This document shows positions 47,361 to 56,641 of a stretch of 64,000 nt of DNA, piece by piece. The stretch's first letter is position 1, and each line of letters opens with the position of its first letter. Under the pieces are notes generated by a model that did not search any database, was not told the origin of the DNA, and saw only the letters and a program-made list of their open reading frames with translations. Source of the DNA: Bretschneidera sinensis (lineage: Eukaryota > Streptophyta > Magnoliopsida > Brassicales > Akaniaceae). The DNA lies in contig CM043699.1 of the NCBI GenBank assembly GCA_023935145.1, positions 105,785,536 through 105,849,535 of the forward strand, written 5' to 3'. The translations under genes and the position numbers were made by a program.

Positions 47361-48656
47361 TTGTATCACTCCTCTGCAATTTGCATGTCTAAATAGATTG
47401 GTCACACTGGCATGTACCACCAGTCCACCATCCATGTATATAGTTGCAGATACTTTTGTAATGCGCACCATTTGCACGTATCACCATCACCATCACCATC
47501 ACCATCACCATCAGAAACTTGTATGGTTTATACGAAGAGATTCACTCTTTGGCTAAAGATAGAACTTTCTACAACAATGCTCGATCTCCTTGGTATTTCA
47601 AAGTTTTATCATTTGATATTTTGACTTGGAACTAGAAAGAGCCAGAGAAACTGACCAATATTTTCAAAGGCCGTCTTGAGGGCGGCTCAAAAACGCCCCT
47701 GAATGTTGAAAAAAATGTTTTTTTTTCCCGAGGCATAAGTCAATTTTCTGTCCGGCGTACGCCCCATACTGGAGCCTATAAATTTTTCTTAAGGTATACA
47801 TTTTACTGGAATTCTTGAAAGATGCATCTGTCAAGATATATAATTTATTTTTTATTTAATTTAATTATTTTTAAAAAAATAAATATTTGAAAGACAAACG
47901 TTTCAAAACTTATGTCTCTCTTCACAAAAGGTAAAATGTCATCTTGTGCGCGTATGTGCGTGTGCGTGTACATATATATATATAAAAGAAATTAAGAATT
48001 ATTAGCCATCTTTGATAACTTCTTCCATGTTGACAAGGGCTAAATCCCCCGAGCACTGCCTTGCGATAAAATGGAGAAATAGCTTCGATTTCCAAAAAGT
48101 CCAAGGGAAAGTGCAAAAAGGTTGGCAAAAGATGTACTCACAGAAATTAAAAAAATTGTAATTGAAACATAAAAATTTGATATGGGTCATTGTATGTGGA
48201 TTATATGTTTGACACCAATGACAATCACAACTTGCACTGTTTAATATGTGATGTAAAGAAAAAAGTTCGTCCAATAATACAATGACACGTGACACTCGTC
48301 AGGGTAAAAGGGTAATTTTATAATTATCTCGTAACATTGTAACATGTGACAACTCTCAGGGGCGAAAAAGTAATCTAACAACTCAGATAAATCAACTCAT
48401 CAAAATGCTACACCTGACATAGGATATAATGGTAATTTCACTATAATACTCCGGCTTATAGATAACTCTATGAGATCTTAATCTTTATCACAATGCTCAA
48501 TCATTCTCCTAATTGGCAAAACATTATTTAATGGGGCTCTCTATTGGTACGCATGATTCCCTTTTTTCTACATAGTGTTCTTTTTGAATTCTCTCGTTCT
48601 CTTATTACCACAAAGCTGACTAACTTAGACATCAGAGAGTCACTCGAAGGCACAAC
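47361..48656. other. Intergenic DNA with microsatellites
   Basis: It contains a CATCAC/CACCAT hexanucleotide run (47480-47512), a TGTGCG/TATATA run (47944-47983) and a degenerate tandem repeat at 48276-48430. No gene recognised. Confidence 0.5.
48276..48430 (+). repeat. Degenerate tandem repeat, ~65-70-bp unit, three copies
   Basis: Units share ACATGTGACA-CT-TCAGGG-AAAAGGGTAAT, at about 48279, 48335 and 48398, with increasing divergence. Confidence 0.55.
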
Positions 48657-50549
48657 CAATGGTAGATCCAGAAACTTTTGTTAGTGGAAACGGCATATAC
48701 ACACATTCATATTATATAACTATATAAGTAAATAGTAAATATATATTTAAAAACAAAAGTAATATAAATTTTGATGATATTTTTTCACAAAATAAAGACA
48801 CATGTTTTTATATTTCTTGACTCGAATACATACTTTTTTTGTTCATTTAGAGATCGTTAACATATTCTTTTCATTACAAAAAAAAAACCTTGTATGTATA
48901 TGATTGAAGTTTCATATTTACTTTAGTGCCTAAAATTAAGACTGCAAAATGAGGCGTATTCTTTAGCATGCACAAACCCGACAACCTCTTTGAAATTGTT
49001 AAGAGATACAATAATTTATTATTTTTTTTTTCTAATTGAGGTTATCTGTAGGAAACCATTATCTAAACCAAGTGGGCAACTTGCTGCGATAGTTACTCTA
49101 AAACATAATCAAAATGGTTGATAGTCGAGCTTAAAATTTGAATAATTGCTTTGAGTTGATCAACAGTGGTTCATCTTAACTAATCAATATAGTGTTCATT
49201 TTGGAGTTATCACGGTGAGAAGCAATATGATAATTTAATATCATTCAAGAAAATATAGAAATTAAACAATAAAAAAATGATAATTAAATATCAATCAATA
49301 TTAGGAAAAAAGAACTCCGATATCGCAATTTCATACTTGAAAGAAAAAATAAAGTTTCAATTTCCGAAAAGAAAACAACCTAATTTTATCATAGTGAATA
49401 GTGCAACCTAATATCATAAGAAATGATAGTTAAATATCTATCAATGAACATGGCTGAAAGGGATTAGGATTCCTGGACAAAAAGAATTCTCAATTTTTTT
49501 GTATAAAAAAGTTTAAAACGATAAAAGATGAAAGAGTAAAAAAATTAAATGTAAAAAGTCAACAATTTTACTTTCTACATGCAAAGTTTCATAACTGCTA
49601 ATATATAAGAAAAAATAGAATTGGCATAAGATCAAATTACTAATTAAATTTTTTATAAATTTTTTTATGTGTATATAAAAAAATATGGTTGTTACAATTT
49701 TTAATTTAATTAATTTTTTAAAAAATTAGTTAAAAATCAGAGGTATATAAAAAATAGAATTTTCTTAAGACCAAATTACTAATTAAATTTTTTATGTGTA
49801 TATAAAAAAATGGTTGTTACAATTCTTAATTTAAAAACTTTTACTTAAAAATATGAGGTATGACATTTATAACAAGCCTCGGTATTTTTGAAGAAACATT
49901 AAATTCATAAAATTTTACTTCAAATATCAGTAGTGTAAATTTTTCTTTCAAATATCAATGACATTGCCTTTATAGAGCAAACTTTTGAACAATTATAAAG
50001 ATAATTCGGTGATTAAGGCTGCCTTTTATAATGAAGTTGTAGTTATTTACATAACTTTTCTGTCGATGTGAGATTACTTCTATAGATGATTGGGATTCTG
50101 ACAATGCCTTACATAGGTGATGTGGGATTAATCTTGCGTTCTTGTTCACTTCTTATCTAAGTGAAAGTTTGAGTGATATTTGGATAACTTAATCTCACAT
50201 ATCGTAAGCAAAAAGTTTGAAGATAAATTCTCACCTATAAATAATAGACTTTCAAAATAAATGAACTCATTACTTAAACCATGGGCTTATGTTATGAGCT
50301 TTGTGGTGATTGATAAGTCAAATCCAATGGATTAAAACAATTACTTTTTTATGTTCATTCAACTTAACCATCAATATGAGTTAAGACTTAAATAATCAGT
50401 TTACGTTTTAGTTTGAAAGTTTAAAATTTGAAAAACTTTGAGGGCAATTACATAATTTAATTGAGAGCAAAATATAAATAGGTCATAAAATAATTTTATA
50501 TTTGAAAAATCTAGTGGAGGTAGCTGCCCTCGTACTAGATCCACCCTTG
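48657..50549. mobile_element. Non-autonomous hAT-like DNA transposon with 8-bp target duplication
   Basis: GGCACAAC at 48649-48656 and 50550-50557 flank the element exactly. Its ends are CAATGGTAGATCCAG and, on the minus strand, CAAGGGTGGATCTAG, an imperfect 15-bp TIR starting CA. An 8-bp duplication with CA...TG ends is the hAT signature. The 1.9-kb interior has no transposase frame. It contains a direct repeat of about 100 bp (AAATTACTAATTAAATTTTT, then GGTTGTTACAATT, at about 49635 and 49762). Confidence 0.82.
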
Positions 50550-50557
50550 GGCACAAC

Positions 50558-52636
50558 CCTTCCAATCCTCCGACAACTCTTTAGTTTTTCCTCCGACAAC
50601 TCTTTAGTTTTTCTTCTCATACTGCATTTCGGCTTATCAATCGCTTGACAGATTTTCAACATCAACAACATGTTTTGATCAAATAAATTTTATAGATTTT
50701 ATTTGTAATTTCATAATACGTTGAAAATATAAAAAAAAGTTATTAAATTTATTTATAAATCAATTATTCATTATGGAATTGAGTATGTTTGTTATAATCT
50801 TATCGAACTTGATAGAATTTGTAAATGAATTTTACAAATTAAAAAGAAAAAATTATGTTGATCAGAACTCTCTAGCAATCCAACTTATACAGTTGAAAAA
50901 AAAAATGACAAAATTTCAAATGAAAAAGCTTTGAATTTAAACATTATATTCAATATCATTTATTTACAAGTTTATACAAAACAAAAAAAAAACTAAATAT
51001 AAAAATCTATTTTAATTTTATTTATAAATAATATTTTTTCAATTCATTTTAAAATGAAATTAATTCAATTTCTATTCGATTTCAAGTGAAGTGCATATCT
51101 AAATGGAAGAAATTACTTTAATGTTCTTTTTTCTTATTTTGAAGAAAATATGTAATCAGAATCCAACCTGAAACATATCTCATATAAAGAAGAATGATTG
51201 TTGGAAAATTAATAGACGAGTAATAACTAACTAGTGGAAAATTTAAAGGGATCTGTTGTTCTATTTACCTTGGGAAAGGATACATGAACTGTTTTGGGCC
51301 TTGGAAGTACACCTCACAAAAGAGAGGACCCAAACCTGTGGAAGTCTAGGACCTGCCCAATTACTCTGGGGCTGGGTTAAATTTATATTTTCATAATTTT
51401 AAATGGAAGACTCCCTTTCTTTTAAAAAGCCTAATGAAGAAGTGTCAAATGTGGCCTATAATCCACAATAAGAATAAACGGTAAATATTATTTTAGTGAG
51501 TAAAAAGGCTAAACAATATCAGTTGAGTGTGTACAGTGTGTGAAAGATCAAAGATACCCCTCTGCTGCCACCGACAGAAAAGATGGATGCATGAGACAGC
51601 GAGCATCAAAACCACGTTTTAGATGACACGTGTACAGTTTCGCTCACTAGCATGTGCTACAGTTGTATAACTTTTAAGCCACCAAACATGATGTGAGTGG
51701 CGATAGTTCGATCGTTCCAAAAAAAGCAAACGCCCATTAATTATGCTCCCTACTCAATAATTTGAACTGTGGGGCATTATGTGTCCTTTGTTTATTAGGT
51801 GGAAATTATGTGACCGTTCTTACAAATTTATTTTGAGATGTTCGGTGGCCTAAACCAAGTTTGTTTTTTAAAATTTATCAATAATTAAATTTAATTAATT
51901 AATAAGTATTTTAATTATTATTTAATAAATTTTAATTTAGATAAATTTTAATTTAATATACATTGTACTTGATATCATATTCAAGTAAACCCCACCCACT
52001 AGTGGTAGAAATTAATGGTATGTACAAAATTTTGTCATTTTATATATTTAGTTAATGAAAAAAATATTATTATCACTTATAAATTTCAAAAAATTTTACA
52101 TGTACAGAAAAAATATATGATTCATTCTATAATATTATTTTTATATAATTATATGTTTTTATTATATATATGCATATATATAAAAAAAAATGTTAAATTT
52201 AATTGAAAAATTGAATGAAAACTTATTACAATTTTAGAATCGGGAAGAAAAATTGTTTTATTTTAAAAATTAAATATGATATGTTATCTATAATAAAATC
52301 AAAAGGATAAAATTAATATTAAATCTACGTATATGCACACAAGTCACAACAATGATATTTTCTCAAAAGAAAATCAAAATCTTATTAAATTCCAATTACT
52401 GGTCCCTATGATTAGTGCACCCTTACATCTACATAGCATTCTGTAATTTTTTAAGTGAAAATACATAAAATGGGCCCCACGCTCTTCTGTCAGATGATTT
52501 TGATTTATCCCATCCGCCATCCAATGCCATCTTAAGAGATCCGCATTATTGTATCCTTAGAAGCTTTCTTCTCTCTCCACGTAACATGATTACGTCATCA
52601 AAGCATCTCCCTCGTCTATGTGCCACATCTACCATT
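50558..52636. other. AT-rich intergenic DNA upstream of the methyltransferase gene
   Basis: No gene. A direct repeat CCTCCGACAACTCTTTAGTT occurs twice (50568, 50590). 51240-51790 is less AT-rich and could hold distal regulatory sequence. The frames at 50483-50671 and 52015-52206 are not convincing. Confidence 0.45.
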
Positions 52637-52648
52637 ATATTATATGTT
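52637..52648 (+). promoter_or_regulatory. Putative TATA box of the methyltransferase gene
   Basis: TATATTATATG lies 30 bp before a CT-rich run (CTCTTCACTCTCC) typical of plant transcription starts. This would place the start near 52670 and give a leader of about 430 nt. Confidence 0.5.
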
Positions 52649-52800
52649 AAATGTATTCTACTGATCCCGGATCTACTCTTCACTCTCCATTAGCTTCACT
52701 TCATTCAGAAACCCTAACCCCCAATTTCATTACACAGATCCAAAATCCAGAGTTTCTTCTCCAAAAAAACGCAATTCACTGATAAATATAATCCAAAATC

Positions 52801-52811
52801 ATGTAATGTAG
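52801..52811 (+). promoter_or_regulatory. Two overlapping start-stop uORFs (AUGUAA and AUGUAG)
   Basis: ATGTAATGTAG reads as ATG-TAA at 52801-52806 and ATG-TAG at 52806-52811, sharing one base. AUGUAA is the minimal uORF known to stall ribosomes in a boron-dependent way in Arabidopsis NIP5;1. Whether this one acts the same way is unknown. It depends on this segment being in the mature leader. Confidence 0.55.
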
Positions 52812-52828
52812 GATTCTAAAAGACCAAA

Positions 52829-52981
52829 ATGATTGGCTTTAACCTAGCCAAAAGAATGGAGCAGAAGTGGTACAAGCTAAAGCCAAGAAGGGTACCAAGG
52901 GGGGTTTGGTTAAGGTTCCAAAAATCAATGGGCATCCTCGTGGGTGGAAATCACACCTCCTCCAGGTTTTGTACTCGCTAA
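52829..52981 (+). CDS. 50-aa upstream ORF in the leader of the methyltransferase gene
   Basis: ATG 52829 to TAA 52979-52981, 50 residues, starting MIGFNLAKRMEQKWYKLKPR and continuing RVPRGVWLRFQ. It is strongly basic. It ends 124 nt before the main start codon and in a different frame, so the two cannot fuse. The main gene resembles Arabidopsis loci annotated as carrying conserved-peptide uORFs (CPuORF46/47, from memory), which makes this a good candidate for the conserved peptide. A possible donor AG|GTTTTG at 52965/52966 would remove the last five codons if used. The likely job is translational control of the downstream protein. Confidence 0.6.
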   Translation: MIGFNLAKRMEQKWYKLKPRRVPRGVWLRFQKSMGILVGGNHTSSRFCTR

Positions 52982-53105
52982 TTCTCTTTCCTTTTCCCAA
53001 ATTGGCTAAATATTTTCTCTCGATTTGACATAATATCTAGAGCAAGCGTACTATTTTATCAATCCCCAATATTTGATCAAAGATTAAGACTTGGAGTCGA
53101 AATTA

Positions 53106-54491
53106 ATGGATCTTAAGGTCTTGTCGTTCAAGATCTTTCATGGGTCTATAGCGAGGCGTGTGCTTTTACGTGCCCTCATGATTGCCTTTGCTTTGTCAGT
53201 TGTTCCTTTGCTGCAAATTTTACCTGGTGTTGATCCAGGAGTGTTTACTTCGGTGACTACTGATGACTGTGCCGTCAATTTTGGCATTTTGGGCCTCTTT
53301 CCCTTCCTGGGCACGAATTTGTTTTCGAATCCGTTTCTAAAACACATTTGGGGCTCAGTTGAATCAATGCAGTGTAAGGACAATGTGAATCTGACTGCAA
53401 ACGTAGTTAGGGAGCTAATGGGTATGCAAATGTTGAGTTATGATGCTAATGCTCTCTGCGTTGGCCGAGGATCGGCTTCAGCCGTTTTGGCTTTGGTAGA
53501 ATTGGGATTCCCTAATGCTCGTGGGGTTTATAGACACCCCTTTTTCTCTCTTAAGCACAGGAAGTTCGTTTATGAGCTTGAGTACGAGGACAAATTTTTC
53601 GATTTTGTGCTCTCTAGGGATCCAGAGAACGAGGTATCTGTCCCTGCGCTTCTTGTTCTTGAGATTGAGCGTGTTCTTAAGCCCGGTGGAGTTGGGGCTA
53701 TGCTTGTGGATATCAGTGGGTCGAACTCGAACAGCTTGATTAGATCTGCTACCCCAATTTCATCTTTACTAAAAGCTTCCAGTGTTGTGCATGTTGGTCA
53801 CATTGAAGAGTTTACTCTAGTTGTTTTCAAGAGGAAAATTGAAAATCCTGTCTTCTTTGAGCAGAATCGCCTGCCGGCTGATTGCCAATCTGTTATGAAC
53901 AACAAACCTTACATGGATTACATGGAGCCTCTTCTAGAGGAGAGACCAACAGAGTTTGTGAACAGGATTACTTACTTGCCTAGTTTCATGGATGTTTCTT
54001 CAAGAAGGAAATTGGTTTATGTTGATGTTGGTGCAGCGGAGCATCTCAACACCAGTGTAACAAGTTGGTTCTTACCTTCTTATCCTGTGGATAGCAAAGC
54101 CTTTAATGTTTATTTTGTTGACCATAACACTTCAGTTATGCTATCCTATGTCCGAAAGCCTGGTATCAACTTTGTTTATCATCCGGGCCTTGCTGGTAAT
54201 AAGGCTGAAGCCAGTCCTGTTACTTTTGAAGATTTAGATCCATTTGTGGAAGATCATAATTTTGATTTTCTCGTCTGGTTCAAAGAGACAGTGCAGTGTG
54301 CTGATTTTGTGGTTCTGAAGATGAGTGCAAGTGAAGTTGAGTTGAAGTTTCTCTTGGAATTATTCAACAGTGGAACCATATGCCTTGTTGATGAGCTGTT
54401 TCTTCGCTGCTCAAGCCGCTCAGACTGCATGGACATCTTCAAGGGCCTCAGAAGCAGTGGTGTGTTTGTTCATCAGTGGTGGGGAGACTAA
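53106..54491 (+). CDS. Membrane-anchored SAM-dependent methyltransferase-like protein
   Basis: Intronless coding region, 461 aa, starting ATG 53106 (MDLKVLSFKI). The open frame extends five codons upstream but with no ATG. Residues 20-39 (LLRALMIAFALSVVPLLQIL) form one membrane or signal-anchor segment. The first half has a methyltransferase-like fold signature (CVGRGSASAVLALVELGF; FDFVLSRDPENE; VLKPGGVGAMLVDI). The second half resembles an FkbM-type region (YVDVGAAEHLNTSVTSW; FVDHNTSVMLSYV). The family is plant-specific and poorly characterised; At5g03190 and At3g53400 are the relatives I recall. The glycine-rich SAM motif is weak (VGRGSA, not GxGxG), so catalysis is not proven. Golgi or ER placement is inferred from the anchor. 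Confidence 0.82.
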   Translation: MDLKVLSFKIFHGSIARRVLLRALMIAFALSVVPLLQILPGVDPGVFTSVTTDDCAVNFGILGLFPFLGTNLFSNPFLKHIWGSVESMQCKDNVNLTANVVRELMGMQMLSYDANALCVGRGSASAVLALVELGFPNARGVYRHPFFSLKHRKFVYELEYEDKFFDFVLSRDPENEVSVPALLVLEIERVLKPGGVGAMLVDISGSNSNSLIRSATPISSLLKASSVVHVGHIEEFTLVVFKRKIENPVFFEQNRLPADCQSVMNNKPYMDYMEPLLEERPTEFVNRITYLPSFMDVSSRRKLVYVDVGAAEHLNTSVTSWFLPSYPVDSKAFNVYFVDHNTSVMLSYVRKPGINFVYHPGLAGNKAEASPVTFEDLDPFVEDHNFDFLVWFKETVQCADFVVLKMSASEVELKFLLELFNSGTICLVDELFLRCSSRSDCMDIFKGLRSSGVFVHQWWGD

Positions 54492-55604
54492 ATACCCATT
54501 AGTGTTGGTCGACTTTACATTTGATGTTGTCTTTGTTTGAACCATCTTTGTATGTGTCCAGGCTTGAGTTGTTGCGGTTGATACTGTCTTCCCAGTTCAT
54601 GTAGGGTAAAGACCTGTTAAAGTCGCTTTGTGGTTGGGCACTTATGCTAAATAAACAACCACTTATTATCTAAGACTTTTAATTTAAATAAATTGTTGTG
54701 TGCTTGTATTGTTGGTTTTGTTGTAAATGGGCTTTTCCTTGGAAGAACATATTTACCTTCCAAAGGAATGCAAGTTGTCTTTTTTTTTTTTTTGGGAATT
54801 AGTTGCACTCCATTCGGGGTGGAAGACTTGAAAAGCTTGGCTCGATTACTCGAGTTGGAATGGAGTGGAAGACTTGAAAAGTTCGGCTCGATTACTCGAG
54901 TTGGAGCAATGATTTTTGCTTTCGGTTCTATAAGTTCTCGAGTTAGCTCAATTAAATTAATAATTTTCATTTTAATATATATTTTATATATAAAGATTAT
55001 AAAATAAAGTTTAAAATTATAACTAAAACTTATTTTGTTATGTTCAAGATTAATTAAATTAGTTTGAATTTTAAGTATAAAAATTGAGAAACTCAAGCTT
55101 AATAGTTTCTTTTCGAGTCGAGTCGAGTTTGAGCTAAAAAAATTGAGTTTGAGCTCGGCTGGAAAAACAGCTTAATTAGTCTTTTGATTTGAGAGTCAAG
55201 TTCGAACACTCTTAACTCGGACTCAACTCGATTCGATTCAATCCTACACTCCAGTCTATTACAGGCTTGCAACTAATAGTGTCATAACACCATGTTAAAG
55301 TATTTGCTAATCTTTGACCATGGGCAGTAATCATGCTATCGCCCTTCTTCAATAAGATTTGAGGCAGAGTGCCCATTATGCAAATGAAGGAACTGTTTCG
55401 TATGGGGGATTAAAATGAGATTAAAGGAACTTAATCTCACATAAAAAGTTATCTTTTATTTAGTTGGAGAGTTTTATTATTCATGTGAGATTAATGTGAG
55501 ATAAAATTAATCATAATCACTTAATTCTAGAAACTACATGACCCTAATAACCTGGAAAGTTTAGAACATGCAAAATCGTTGTAAGAGGAGAAGGTGAACA
55601 TTAA
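54492..55604. other. 3' flank of the methyltransferase gene with repeat debris
   Basis: 54819-54906 is a two-copy, 46-bp tandem repeat (GTGGAAGACTTGAAAAG, then GGCTCGATTACTCGAGTTGGA). From 54900 to 55260 there are GAGTCGAGTCGAGTTTGAGC-like words and their complements, typical of decayed plant DNA transposons. No gene. Confidence 0.5.
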
Positions 55605-55899
55605 AGGGTTAGTTGTGAAAAATATATATTTTTTATTTTATTTTTTGTAACATTTTTTCTATAATTTATAAATTCTTAACATAATCTAAAAATTATTATT
55701 ATTATTTTTTTTTTCAACATAATTTGAAGAAAAAAATTGTTTTTATCTTTTATAGTATTATTTTGAAAAGATGAAAAACAAAAAAAAAAACGTTTTTCTA
55801 ATTATGTTAATAATGTATAAATTATTGAAAAAAATATTTTTAAAAAATAAAGATAAAATATAAGTAAAAATATATATGTTTTTTTACAACTAAACGCAT
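55605..55899. mobile_element. Foldback MITE family B, copy 2 (degenerate)
   Basis: Left end GGGTTAGTTGTGAAAAATAT and right end ATGTTTTTTTACAACTAAACGCA match the ends of the element in the WD40 intron (28883-29279). The inner words also match (TTCAACATAATTTGAA; ATTATGTTAATAATGTATAAATTATTG). It is more A/T-drifted and has lost the GCGTT of the left end. Confidence 0.7.
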
Positions 55900-56641
55900 G
55901 AAAAAGTTCTCTACGAATTTTATTTTTCTCAACGCATCGAAGAAAATGAGAAAATTCACTATCATTCATATGAATGCCAGATCAGGGAGGCAGGACGATT
56001 GCCTGGTCCAGCTACTCGTGATTCATGGCAGGATGATTCCCACGACAGCAAGTTTCAGCCAATCATCCAAAACGGACAGCCAATAATCATTCAGCTTAAA
56101 ATCAGATTTACATCGATATTTATTTTTTAAAAATTATAAAAAAAATTAACCAAATTAAATTAAATTTTTTTAAATAATTATTAAAATAGATTTAATTTAA
56201 CTAAATTTTTTTTATCAATTTTAAAAAATAAACACCAACTTAAAACTAATTTTAAACCATCCAAACAAACCCTACATGTGACTAAACCAACCACTAAGAC
56301 AAATATAACAAAGGAAATGAAAGAAACTAGATAAAACTTAAAGTAGGAATCTCTGTTGAACCAAAATCAAACATAAACTATATTTTATATGAATAATAAA
56401 AATTCAAAGGAATTGCCACTATAAGAGTATAATCTCACACATGCATACAGAAGGCATTGGCTTATATATTTTTGTGCAATGCCTGCAATTCTTTCATTTC
56501 ACGCCTTACAAGATAAGTTTACGACTTCCTGTTTGATTATGAGGTAAAAGGTGGAAAAATGATTAAAAAAAAAACAGAGAGAAAAGAGAAAACAACAAGC
56601 TACACTATACAGCATGCTAGTGGCAGCAACATATCCTTTCT
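55900..56641. other. Spacer with an AT-rich palindromic element
   Basis: 56095-56260 is an imperfect palindrome (TATTTATTTTTTAAAAATTA against TTTTAAAAAATAAACACC) with an A/T centre, probably another MITE ending near CCATCCAAACAAACCCTAC. The rest is the 3' UTR side of the LUL-like gene. Confidence 0.5.

Noticed and set aside
47480..47512. CATCAC hexamer run, considered as a CRISPR-like or coding His repeat
   Set aside because: It is a plain microsatellite without spacers or a supporting gene.
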